The notes under the pieces were generated by a model. The model ran no database searches and was not told where the DNA came from. It was given only the letters and a program-made list of their open reading frames with translations. 9,626 nucleotides of DNA, from contig JALOTI010000037.1 in the NCBI GenBank assembly GCA_025457985.1, forward strand, positions 1 to 9,626, read 5' to 3'. The stretch comes from Leptospira sp. Its GTDB lineage: Bacteria; Spirochaetota; Leptospiria; Leptospirales; Leptospiraceae. The translations under genes and the position numbers were made by a program. Below are positions 1-6,919 of the stretch, one piece after another (the stretch's first letter is position 1; every line of letters starts with the position of its first letter).

Positions 1-597
1 GCGAATCGATTTTGTATCTGTGATTTCTGATAGACTATTGAAATAATAGGTAATCGATATGATACGAGCAAGAAAGTGTATTTCATTGGCTTTCTTTTTA
101 CTTGGTGTTCCTTTGCCATCAAATCTTTCGTAGGTGTCATTGATAATTTTACTAATCTCTGGATCTAAGTTGATTTCTTGGATCAGCATTCTCGCCGAAT
201 CGCAATGGGCTTCGATGATATTTTTGTACAAATTGTTGCCATCGATGATCAAACGAAACTTCATTTTCAATTCTTCCCATTTGGAATCAGCACGAAGTTT
301 TTGAATCTGTAACAAGGCTTCTAGTTTGTTGATAGAATCGACTGTTGAAAATGCTGACTTGAAACTGATATCATCCCCTGAGAAAATTTCAGCTTCTTCG
401 GGAGAATATGAGGTACATCCTATGGATTTAAATAATGATGAAAGATAGACTAGATGGATCTCTCTTTGGCTACAGTTTGCTAATTTTGCCAAAAAAACAG
501 AAACCAAAGCCAATTTGAGCGTAAATTCAGGTTTCCTTCCGTTCGCATAATCGAGTGCAATCGAAATCTGGATTAAAATTTCTTTGATATCTATCAT
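1..597 (-). CDS. HD/HD-GYP-like domain protein, N-terminal part (cut by left edge)
   Basis: The minus strand is open without a stop for 199 codons from ATG 597-595 to the window edge, so the C-terminal part is missing. Residues about 1-85 match in style the N-terminal half of large bacterial HD-domain proteins, in which a helical stretch is followed by a GC-T-(x)n-EEA-x(5)-GDDI block (here near 60-77). Residues 131-165 contain HC-D-x-A and then YERFDGKGTP (156-165). This corresponds to the GYP region (HERxDGxGYP) of HD-GYP and related HD phosphohydrolases. The Tyr of GYP is Thr here and the leading His-His is missing, so cyclic-di-GMP hydrolysis cannot be assumed. No good Shine-Dalgarno precedes the ATG. 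The catalytic HD motif would be expected in the part outside the window, or may be lost. Family assignment is from motif memory: likely for the HD superfamily, weak for exact activity. Confidence 0.75.
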   Translation of the reverse strand, partial: MIDIKEILIQISIALDYANGRKPEFTLKLALVSVFLAKLANCSQREIHLVYLSSLFKSIGCTSYSPEEAEIFSGDDISFKSAFSTVDSINKLEALLQIQKLRADSKWEELKMKFRLIIDGNNLYKNIIEAHCDSARMLIQEINLDPEISKIINDTYERFDGKGTPSKKKANEIHFLARIISITYYFNSLSEITDTKSIR

Positions 598-622
598 TGG
601 TAGTATCTTGTTTATTAAAATC

Positions 623-697
623 TACCCGAGGAAAACAATAAAGTTTTTAAAAAAAATTGAACATAACCTTTTAAAATCCTTTCCCTATTACCCGAGG
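623..697. repeat. Two direct copies of TACCCGAGG upstream of the HD-like gene
   Basis: The 9-base word TACCCGAGG occurs at 623-631 and again at 689-697, 66 bases apart, in the 5' region of the minus-strand HD-like gene. On the coding strand of that gene it reads CCTCGGGTA, about 26 and 92 bases before the start codon. Spacing near six helical turns would fit a protein binding to one DNA face, but two copies of nine bases are modest evidence. No function is known to me. Confidence 0.3.
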
Positions 698-734
698 TTT
701 GAAACACATACGAGACTTCCTTGTTAAATCTGTA

Positions 735-872
735 ATGAAAACAATCGACTACTGTAAAATCCCAAACCTTCTTTTCCTTCTATCTTTGGGTGGCACAACT
801 ATGTATACGAGAGATTCCTGCCTCATGATGCGTCGGAATAAAACGGTGCGCGTTAGCAAGCAATCCTACTGA
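735..872 (+). pseudogene. Possible remnant of a small exported protein (45 codons)
   Basis: An open frame runs from ATG 735 to TGA 870-872. It begins with a basic start and a hydrophobic run (NLLFLLSLGG, residues 11-20), followed by TRDSCLMM, so it looks like a truncated signal peptide or lipoprotein start. There is no recognisable ribosome binding site. The pattern hydrophobic run, then T-(x)2-S-C, then hydrophobic residues recurs in the frame ending at 1182. The two may therefore be decayed copies of one small Leptospira-type protein. It could equally be chance; I recognise no family. Confidence 0.25.
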
Positions 873-983
873 ATCCTAATGCTAAGAGGAAGATGATTCC
901 GTTGGCGGATGCAACGTACTCCTCAAAATGAGCAAGAGACAAACTAGAAAGAATGCCCAAAAGATAGAAAGTTTAGGAGTCGG

Positions 984-1182
984 ATGAATACTTTATATCT
1001 CTTCTTTTTGCCCTAACTTGTTTGCTTAAAACGGATAGACCTTCCTGTGGATCATAGGAGTTGCAACTTGTAAAATCCAGTCGCGCCTACTAGATTCCAA
1101 TAATTGTCAACCTGTCCCACATAACTGGAATCATGCCTGGATATGGGGATTTGCTATTGGTAAAATCTTAGGAAGTTTATAG
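984..1182 (+). pseudogene. Possible frameshifted small secreted or lipoprotein gene
   Basis: ATG 984 is preceded by AGGAG (975-979) at good spacing, but its frame stops at 1014-1016 after only ten codons (MNTLYLFFLP). A second frame through the same bases reads SLLFALTCLLKTDRPSC and stops just after the Cys. A third frame then continues LWIIGVATCKIQ, four further-on Cys/aromatic positions (NNCQPVPHNWNHAWIWGF) and ends at TAG 1180-1182. Joined with two single-base shifts this would give a coherent protein of about 65 residues with a hydrophobic start, several cysteines and a Trp-rich tail. Coherence across frames, the SD and the stop suggest a decayed gene. No family is recognised, and confidence is low because the segment is short. 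Confidence 0.35.
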
Positions 1183-1303
1183 TTGGGTGCGATTAACAAT
1201 TGTTCTCACTAATCTTTCATAATCGTAACTGTTAGTATTCAAAATCACAAAAACCCAATGAAAATAATTTGACAAGGCAGAGGAAAGAAATGCTTTTGAT
1301 TCA

Positions 1304-3376
1304 ATGTTCGAATATATCTCGCTTTTTATCACATTCATTTTTTTATTTACTCAATCTAACTTAAACGCTCAAAATACGACAAAGCCTTTAATTTCTGAAA
1401 CAGTCCTAGATATCAGAGACCTGAATTTTGTTGATGGTTCCGTTAATTTGAATGGTAAATGGAATTTTACACCGGGAATACTAATATCAGATAAATCTGG
1501 CTTGGATTCATCGAGTTTACTTATTGATGTTCCTGGACTAATAAATGATGTTTCGGTTGGAGGTAAAAAAATAAATTCTGAAGGATGTGGAAGTTATCAG
1601 TTAACAATCAAAAGTAAAAAAAACAATTTGCTAGCCTTCAAGCTTCCCGATGCAGCAACTAGTTATGCTTTGTTTTTAAATCAGAAACAGTTAGCAAAGA
1701 ATGGCATTGTTTCTTGTGACCCAAATATTTTTAAACCTCAATATAGGCCGTTGGTTATTCCTATAGAGTTGATTGAAGGGGATAATGATTTGGTAATTCA
1801 GGTTGCAAATTTTTCTCACCATAAATTTGGCCTATGGGAACCAATACGACTGGGTTATGCGAGTCAATTATACTCGGAAAGAGAGTGGTTTTTAGGTGTA
1901 GATTTATTTTTGGCTGGAAGCTTTCTTATAATGGCTTTGTATCATTTTGGTTTGTTCTTCTTACGAAGAAACGATTATTCTAGCTTGTGGTTTGGTTTAA
2001 TGTGTATGTTACTCACTGTTAGAATGATTACCACGGGAGAACGACTGTTGATTCAGATTTTCCCAGATTTCCATTTTGAATTTAGTCAAAAATTGGAATA
2101 CTTGAGTATTTACTTAGTAAACATCGTGTTTATGTTTTTCTTTCAATCTCTTTTCGCAGTTGAATTTACGAAAACTTATTTAAAAATATTATCCGTTCCT
2201 ATGGTTATTCTCACATTAGTGACTATCTTTTCGCCTTTATATTTTTATTCACAATTTTTGATAATCTATTTCATAATTAGTATTTTAATGCTTTCCTCGG
2301 GAGTTTACTACCTCGCGAAATCCGTGAAAAATAAAAGGATAGGATCCCTTGCATCTTTGGTAGGTTTAATATTTTTTACAGGCACTGCGTTAAATGATAT
2401 ATTGTATAATTTAAATGTATTCGAAAGTATTTATTTATTGCCATTTGGATTATTTGGATTCATTTTCTCACAATCATTTATTCTTTCGTTACGTTTTTCG
2501 AAGGCATTTACAAAAATCGAAAATCTTTCAATTTCATTAAAAGAAACAACTGATGATTTAATTTATACAAATCAGGCATATAGCCGATTTGTTCCGCGGG
2601 AATTTTTAAGTCTTCTGTCGAAAAACTCAATTCAGGAAATTAAATTGGGTGACCAAGCTCAACTTAAAATGACAGTCTTATTTTCAGATATTGCCGATTT
2701 TACAATGTTATCAGAAGGAATGACTCCAAAAGAGAATTTTGATTTTTTGAATTCTTATCTGAGAAGAATGGACCCAGCAATAACAACAAATGCTGGTTTT
2801 ACGGATAAATATATTGGTGATTCTATTATGTGCCTATTTCCAAGGTATTCCGATGACGCGCTAAAGGCAGCAAGAGATATGCAGTGGGAGTTAAAAAATT
2901 ACAATAATCATCGTCTAACTAAAGATTTTGCTCCGATAACGATTCGGATTGGGATACATACTGGAGTATTAATGATCGGTACAATCGGTTCTGAAAATAG
3001 AATGGAAGGGACTGTTATTTCAGATACTGTGAACGCAGCAAGTCGGATTGAAGGATTGAATAAGGTGTTTTCGTCTACAATTCTCTTCAGTGAAGATACG
3101 TATTCTTTTTTAAGAAAACCTGAAGATTTTCAATGCCGCAGACTAGGAAAAGTGGTTCTTAAAGGAAAAAGTAAATCAATGAACATTTACGAACTATTAG
3201 ATGAAAAGAATCCGACTTCTTATGAATCTATTTTAAACACTAAGGATATCTTTGAAGAAAGTTTGATAGCATATGAAAATGGAGATTTACAAACAGCTAG
3301 ATCAGGATTTACGTCAGTTTTAGAAAAAAATCCATCTGACAATGTATCGAAACATTATCTCGATCTAACGAAGTAG
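1304..3376 (+). CDS. Membrane adenylate cyclase: 7TMR-DISM sensor + class III cyclase + TPR-like tail
   Basis: This 690-residue protein should make cyclic AMP in response to an extracytoplasmic signal. Residues 1-22 form a signal peptide (cleavage likely after LNA). Residues about 35-185 form a periplasmic jelly-roll-like domain with the LNGKWNF and GSYQLTI signatures of 7TMR-DISM receptors. Residues about 197-400 contain seven hydrophobic segments. A linker with FVPREFLSLL (429-438) precedes the class III catalytic domain (about 455-635). Metal-binding aspartates are D462 (FSDIADF) and D506 (DKYIGD). The substrate pair is K502 and T570, the Lys/Thr combination of class IIIb adenylate cyclases rather than the Glu/Cys of guanylate cyclases. 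Transition-state residues N577 and R581 (NAASR) are present, so it should be active as a homodimer. Residues 648-690 look like one TPR unit. The start at ATG 1304 fits the signal peptide, but the purine-rich AGAGGA (1279-1284) is placed better for an out-of-frame ATG at 1290. It appears to be transcribed alone. Confidence 0.93.
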   Translation: MFEYISLFITFIFLFTQSNLNAQNTTKPLISETVLDIRDLNFVDGSVNLNGKWNFTPGILISDKSGLDSSSLLIDVPGLINDVSVGGKKINSEGCGSYQLTIKSKKNNLLAFKLPDAATSYALFLNQKQLAKNGIVSCDPNIFKPQYRPLVIPIELIEGDNDLVIQVANFSHHKFGLWEPIRLGYASQLYSEREWFLGVDLFLAGSFLIMALYHFGLFFLRRNDYSSLWFGLMCMLLTVRMITTGERLLIQIFPDFHFEFSQKLEYLSIYLVNIVFMFFFQSLFAVEFTKTYLKILSVPMVILTLVTIFSPLYFYSQFLIIYFIISILMLSSGVYYLAKSVKNKRIGSLASLVGLIFFTGTALNDILYNLNVFESIYLLPFGLFGFIFSQSFILSLRFSKAFTKIENLSISLKETTDDLIYTNQAYSRFVPREFLSLLSKNSIQEIKLGDQAQLKMTVLFSDIADFTMLSEGMTPKENFDFLNSYLRRMDPAITTNAGFTDKYIGDSIMCLFPRYSDDALKAARDMQWELKNYNNHRLTKDFAPITIRIGIHTGVLMIGTIGSENRMEGTVISDTVNAASRIEGLNKVFSSTILFSEDTYSFLRKPEDFQCRRLGKVVLKGKSKSMNIYELLDEKNPTSYESILNTKDIFEESLIAYENGDLQTARSGFTSVLEKNPSDNVSKHYLDLTK

Positions 3377-3437
3377 CCTGATATTAGGTGATGTTTTAAA
3401 GCCAGTCTAGGTTAGAACGAATAAAAAGGAGTTACCT

Positions 3438-3830
3438 ATGGATATACAGAACAACAAAAAGATTGTGGCTGAATTTTTTTCAAATTTGAATGCACGTGAT
3501 ATGAATGCAGCATTTGCTCTTTTGGACGAAGGTTTGCATTGGTGGATTTTAGGCAATATACCGGTGTCAGGTGACTATGATCTAAAAAAGATTAGCCTTG
3601 GTCTAAAATTGATCTTTAGAGCTTTTGACAATTTTCAGTTTACTTGTAAACAATTTACAGGAGAGGAAGACCGCGTGAGCCTCACTGCTGAGTCTCATGG
3701 AATTCGGAAATCCACAGGCAAAGCATATAACAACCAATATCACTTTCTCTTTACCATCAAGAATGGGAAGATCATAAAGGTCCAGGAATACTTTGATACA
3801 GTACACGCTGTCTGGGTAGAGAGTCCTTGA
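3438..3830 (+). CDS. SnoaL-like / NTF2-fold protein
   Basis: A 130-residue cytoplasmic protein with the usual length and layout of the SnoaL-like NTF2 fold. It has an N-terminal helix pair (KKIVAEFFSNLNARDMNAAFALLD, about residues 7-30), a tryptophan-rich turn (HWW, 34-36), a middle helix (about 49-63), and three beta strands ending in the typical IKNGKIIKVQEYFDT segment (about 107-121). Members include polyketide cyclases, isomerases and many proteins of unknown role binding small hydrophobic ligands, so the substrate cannot be named. ATG 3438 is preceded by AAGGAG (3426-3431) with six bases between, a strong start. It lies 61 bases after the cyclase and 76 bases before the MAPEG gene, with no terminator seen in either gap, so it may be cotranscribed with the latter. 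Confidence 0.8.
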   Translation: MDIQNNKKIVAEFFSNLNARDMNAAFALLDEGLHWWILGNIPVSGDYDLKKISLGLKLIFRAFDNFQFTCKQFTGEEDRVSLTAESHGIRKSTGKAYNNQYHFLFTIKNGKIIKVQEYFDTVHAVWVESP

Positions 3831-3906
3831 TCGAAAATAAATGACTTGCCAAACATTGGCTAGGCTACTTCTTTTGGAAAATTCCAACGAATGATTAGGA
3901 GATTAT

Positions 3907-4320
3907 ATGGATACATTGTATTTGGCCTTAGGTGGTTTTGTGTTTTGGACTATACTCGTAGGCTTTTGTCTTACATCTTACCGAAGTATATTTGTGCTTA
4001 CAGGCAAAAAGAAATCAAATGAATTCCCAGCTGGAATACAGCATGGTTCTGAGTTCAACTGGCGTTTTAACAGAGCACATATGAACTGCTTGGAGAATGT
4101 TCCTTTGTTTGTTGCTGTGGCTTTTTTGAGTGTAAGTTTGCAAAAAGTTGACTCTTTTGTAAACCAAGCAGCACTGATCATTTTAGTCGCCAGAGTTTTG
4201 CAGACGATCACTCATTTGATTTCTGGGTCCCCTTGGTTTGTGAACATTCGATTTACATTTTACTCCATCCAAATTTTTTCATACGCAGCCATTCTCCTCC
4301 ACATATTCTCTATTCTATAA
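3907..4320 (+). CDS. MAPEG-family integral membrane protein
   Basis: A 137-residue membrane protein with four hydrophobic segments (about 4-27, 66-79, 86-104 and 115-137). It carries the family signature RFNRAHMNCLENVP (53-66), in which the conserved R-A-H-x-N-x-x-E-N-x-P of the MAPEG family (microsomal glutathione S-transferase and leukotriene synthase relatives) is intact. The later SGSPW...NIRF segment (106-116) also fits the bacterial members. Family members use glutathione or act on lipids or hydrophobic xenobiotics; Leptospira substrates are not known to me. The start at 3907 has AGGAGA (3897-3902) about four bases upstream. The gene ends 20 bases before an intrinsic terminator, so it is the last gene of its transcript. 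Confidence 0.85.
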   Translation: MDTLYLALGGFVFWTILVGFCLTSYRSIFVLTGKKKSNEFPAGIQHGSEFNWRFNRAHMNCLENVPLFVAVAFLSVSLQKVDSFVNQAALIILVARVLQTITHLISGSPWFVNIRFTFYSIQIFSYAAILLHIFSIL

Positions 4321-4339
4321 CAGAAAGAAAATTCCGATT

Positions 4340-4371
4340 AAGTGCATCTAGTAAAAAGATGCACTTTTTTT
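4340..4371 (+). terminator. Strong rho-independent terminator after the MAPEG gene
   Basis: AAGTGCATCT (4340-4349) pairs perfectly with AGATGCACTT (4357-4366) across a 7-base loop, and the T-run extends over 4365-4371. A 10-bp stem followed by seven T residues is a textbook intrinsic terminator. It separates the cyclase/SnoaL/MAPEG block from the GMC oxidoreductase operon, whose operator begins only eight bases later. Confidence 0.9.
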
Positions 4372-4378
4372 GCTTGAA

Positions 4379-4396
4379 AAATATACGCGTATATTT
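4379..4396 (+). promoter_or_regulatory. Palindromic operator 1, before the GMC operon
   Basis: AAATATACGCGTATATTT is a perfect 18-bp palindrome centred on 4387/4388, 12 bases before ATG 4409. Its 12-bp core TATACGCGTATA is repeated exactly at 6906-6917 and 9214-9225. A TTGAAA hexamer (4374-4379) overlaps its left edge and could be the -35, which would place the palindrome in the promoter spacer; TATATT (4390-4395) or TAAAAG (4396-4401) could serve as -10. Bound protein would block the promoter. The binder is inferred to be the TetR-family protein encoded at 7991-8656. Confidence 0.8.
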
Positions 4397-4408
4397 AAAA
4401 GTCAAGAA

Positions 4409-4957
4409 ATGTCTTCCAAGTCCGTATCTAGAAAGAAATTCCTGATTGGTTCTTTTGGTGCCCTGGGACTTTATTTTGTCCTAAGTCCGTATTTCGGAAA
4501 GAGATTAAAAACTCTATTTTTATCTAAAAGTCAGAGTGAGGTGCTCTGGGTTTATCTTTCCGCAGTTTTACCTGCTGGATACACGGAGCAAATTGAGTAT
4601 CGCAATACCCTCATCCAAAGAATGGATGAAGAGTTATTCTTTGTGAATGATTCGATTCAGTCAGAATTTGACGGCGCTATACTTCTAATTGAATTTTATC
4701 CTTGGCTCTTAGGCTATTGGTCTTCCTTTTCAAAGCTGAACCGAGAGGATGCCTTAGAAACTATCCGAAAAGGTGTTCAAAGCAAAAACCTATCTGTACG
4801 GGCGGCTTTCTCTAGTTTACGAATGTTATGTTATCTAATCCATTACGGACAAAAAGAATCCTGGAAAGATATACAGTATGAAGGTCCATTTGCCGCATTT
4901 CCGGAAAAAATTTCAGAATCAAGAGCCTATTACAAGGAACAGGTGAGGGACTTATGA
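4409..4957 (+). CDS. Gluconate 2-dehydrogenase subunit 3-like small subunit of a GMC oxidoreductase
   Basis: This 182-residue protein is the probable partner of the flavoprotein encoded next. The N-terminus has SRKKFLIG (residues 7-14) followed by a hydrophobic stretch (about 12-29), resembling a twin-arginine signal with Arg-Lys in place of Arg-Arg. The rest is helical, with features of the gluconate_2-dh3 family: LPAG (54-57), RMDEEL (71-76), a segment F-x-x-L-x-R-x-x-A (107-115), and the C-terminal RML...W-x-x-I-x-YEGP (138-160). Known members are small subunits that help export, or anchor to the membrane, GMC dehydrogenases. I chose ATG 4409. A TTG at 4370 also opens the frame, but it lies in the terminator T-run and the operator would be inside the gene. 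No strong SD is visible. It overlaps the next gene by four bases (ATGA), implying translational coupling. Confidence 0.75.
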   Translation: MSSKSVSRKKFLIGSFGALGLYFVLSPYFGKRLKTLFLSKSQSEVLWVYLSAVLPAGYTEQIEYRNTLIQRMDEELFFVNDSIQSEFDGAILLIEFYPWLLGYWSSFSKLNREDALETIRKGVQSKNLSVRAAFSSLRMLCYLIHYGQKESWKDIQYEGPFAAFPEKISESRAYYKEQVRDL

Positions 4958-6519
4958 TGAAATATCTATTCGAATGGAAGGATTATCCCCAAGTAAGTGA
5001 GATCAAAACAAAGATTTGCATCATTGGTTCTGGCTGTGGGGGAGCTACACTGGCACTTGAGTTACAAAAATCGGGCATAGATACAATCATCATAGAGAAG
5101 GGCGGCTACTATCCAACTTCTAGTTTTGACAATTGGGAGTTAAATATGGCGGGGAAAATCTCTGCAGAGCGAAATCTGCAAATGGATACCCAATACTCGA
5201 TGAATTTGGTATACGGGAACAATGTTGGCGGCGCGTCAGTTCACTACTGGGCCGATAGTTACCGTACGCCTGAGGATCGTTTGGTGCGTTGGCAAGAGGA
5301 ATTTGGCATCAAACACCATAGCTCCAAAGACTTAAATCCATACTGGGACATTTTAGAAAAACGACTCAATGTCCACGAGCCTAAGAAAGAATATTATAAT
5401 TTAATGAATCAGAAAATGAAATTGGCTTCCAAAGGTCTCTCTTGGTCTGGTCACCCTGTTCCCCAAGCCCGGAAAAATTGTCAAAAGTCTGGTCATTGTA
5501 TGCAGGGATGTGCCTTTGGAGCAAAACAATCTCAACTTGTAACTCATATTGATGAGTTTATGCAGATTGGTGGTCATGTCTTTGCTGATTTGGAAGCAGA
5601 TGTTTTTGGTACAGAGGAAGGGCAAAAAACTAAGAAAATAAACTCTTTGAAAGCATCAGTGATTGATAGAGCTAAAGGCAAAAAAAACGGCCAGACAATC
5701 GAAATTCTCGCAGATGTTTACGTAGTGGCAGCAGGTGGTTTCCGAAGCTCAGCTCTACTTTTGAAACAAGGTTGGAAACAAAATTTACCAGCATTAGGCG
5801 AATATTTTGGAATGAATGCTTCACCGATGGTACACTCCTTATTCGAAGAAAGTATGATCACTTATCGAAATATTCCCGCAGCCTTTGGAATAGACGAGTT
5901 TAGATTAGCTAAATTTGATAAAAGCAACCAATATACGGAAGGAGGTTTTATGCTCATGGCAAACCAACTCCAGCCAGGAACATTTGCTTCGATGATCCCG
6001 TTCGTTGGCGAAAAACATTTTGAATGGATGCGCTCCTACAATCAAGTCGGAGGAACTATCGGGTGGATTGATGATTTTTCCGATGAACTGGGTCGGGTAG
6101 AAATGGATGGTAAAAAGAGATTGGTGCAAGCACCTGATGGAAAAAAGACCAGAAAACAAATGTTAGATCTTTTGAAAAAACAAGTGATCCTCAATTTTAA
6201 AGCGGGAGCCAAAAAAGTTTTGGTTGCTACGGTAACGGGAATCGAAATGAAATCCATTGATGAAATTTCTAAATTAGATTCCCTAGAATTGCCTCCTCAT
6301 TCTTTACTCATGGCGGCCCCTCACCCTTTTGGAGGATGCCGTATGGGTGAGGATCAAAAAGTATCAGTTGTAGATTTTGAGCACAAAGTCCATGGATTTA
6401 GAAATCTTTATGTTGCTGATTCTTCCGTTTTCCCAACAGGACCTTCCGTGGATCCAAGTTTTACAATTATGGCGTTTAGCATGCGTTTAGCTGATTTTTT
6501 AAAAGGAAAACTTATATGA
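4954..6519 (+). CDS. GMC-family FAD-dependent oxidoreductase (alcohol dehydrogenase/oxidase type)
   Basis: A 521-residue flavoprotein of usual GMC length. The FAD dinucleotide-binding motif is IIGSGCGGATLALEL (23-37), followed by the ribose-binding IIIEKGG (45-51) and NNVGGASVHYW (89-99) near the flavin. A cysteine group C176, C182 and C186 lies in NCQKSGHCMQGCAFGAKQS (175-193), a motif shared by long-chain alcohol oxidase and FAD-glucose dehydrogenase-like members. The C-terminal domain has HPFGGCRMG (457-465) with the catalytic-type His457. It also has VADSSVFPTGPSVDPSFTIM (487-506), where the second active-site position, normally Asn or His, is Asp500. The enzyme should oxidise an alcohol and pass electrons to a membrane acceptor or oxygen; the substrate is unknown. 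GAGGGA (4945-4950) could serve ATG 4954 or the adjacent ATG 4957. It has ATGA overlaps with both neighbours. Confidence 0.9.
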   Translation: MMKYLFEWKDYPQVSEIKTKICIIGSGCGGATLALELQKSGIDTIIIEKGGYYPTSSFDNWELNMAGKISAERNLQMDTQYSMNLVYGNNVGGASVHYWADSYRTPEDRLVRWQEEFGIKHHSSKDLNPYWDILEKRLNVHEPKKEYYNLMNQKMKLASKGLSWSGHPVPQARKNCQKSGHCMQGCAFGAKQSQLVTHIDEFMQIGGHVFADLEADVFGTEEGQKTKKINSLKASVIDRAKGKKNGQTIEILADVYVVAAGGFRSSALLLKQGWKQNLPALGEYFGMNASPMVHSLFEESMITYRNIPAAFGIDEFRLAKFDKSNQYTEGGFMLMANQLQPGTFASMIPFVGEKHFEWMRSYNQVGGTIGWIDDFSDELGRVEMDGKKRLVQAPDGKKTRKQMLDLLKKQVILNFKAGAKKVLVATVTGIEMKSIDEISKLDSLELPPHSLLMAAPHPFGGCRMGEDQKVSVVDFEHKVHGFRNLYVADSSVFPTGPSVDPSFTIMAFSMRLADFLKGKLI

Positions 6520-6884
6520 AGATACTACTTAGAAGTTTATTGAGTGCGGTTGTTTTTACCAGTCTTTGGAGTACTTGGGCTTATTTTGCGAATGCAAATT
6601 TTGGTTCTGAGTATGCAAAAAAAGCGGCTTTTACACAGGGAAGTTTTACTCTGATCAATTCTTTTGTGTATACAGTTATTTTGGAATTTCTTCTAAATCG
6701 TTTCGAAGGGAAGAAACGCTGGATTGCATTCTTCACTCCAAATCTCATTGTCACAATCATATTACCTCTGTTGCATATTAAGAGAGGAACACCAAATGTA
6801 TTTTTTACAGTTTTGCCCGTTTTACTCATTATCTATTTGATCTCTGGGCTCTACACCTACAGACGGGAAGGCGTTAAAAAATGA
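6516..6884 (+). CDS. Hypothetical four-helix inner-membrane protein
   Basis: A 122-residue protein with four hydrophobic segments at about 5-26, 44-61, 69-88 and 95-114, short loops and a basic C-terminus (YRREGVKK). No family is recognised. The N-terminal segment could be read as a signal peptide, but an uncleaved helix fits as well. The start overlaps the GMC stop as ATGA (6516-6519), so the two are translationally coupled. Its own stop overlaps another ATG (6881-6884) in the same way. Its place in the operon suggests a membrane anchor or electron-transfer helper for the GMC complex, but no haem- or quinone-binding pattern is obvious, so this is context only. Confidence 0.75.
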   Translation: MKILLRSLLSAVVFTSLWSTWAYFANANFGSEYAKKAAFTQGSFTLINSFVYTVILEFLLNRFEGKKRWIAFFTPNLIVTIILPLLHIKRGTPNVFFTVLPVLLIIYLISGLYTYRREGVKK

Positions 6885-6903
6885 AATTTTTTTTATCATT
6901 TAA

Positions 6904-6919
6904 AGTATACGCGTATATG
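6904..6919 (+). promoter_or_regulatory. Palindromic operator 2, inside the operon
   Basis: The 12-bp palindrome TATACGCGTATA is at 6906-6917, identical to the core of the sites at 4381-4394 and 9214-9225. It sits 20 bases after the stop of the four-helix membrane protein and before the small membrane protein, thioesterase and tetR genes. TATATG (6914-6919) could act as a -10 element. This suggests an internal promoter that lets the regulator control its own gene together with the thioesterase. Confidence 0.75.

Larger units (their letters stand above)
598..1303. other. Gene-poor spacer of about 700 bases
   Basis: No intact gene longer than 45 codons is visible here on either strand. The segment contains the 5' region of the minus-strand HD-like gene with the TACCCGAGG repeats, two short possible gene remnants (735-872 and 984-1182), a 10-base palindrome AACAATTGTT (1195-1204), and the leader of the cyclase gene. 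No tRNA, rRNA or insertion-sequence ends were recognised. Protein-like stretches in changing frames suggest decayed coding DNA, not a regulatory desert. Confidence 0.5.

Noticed and set aside
1195..1204. Palindrome AACAATTGTT upstream of the cyclase
   Set aside because: Only ten bases, a single copy, and common by chance in AT-rich DNA.
4370..4408. Upstream TTG start that would add 13 residues to the small-subunit gene
   Set aside because: The TTG lies in the T-run of the terminator and the added codons would cover the operator. ATG 4409 directly precedes the Tat-like signal.
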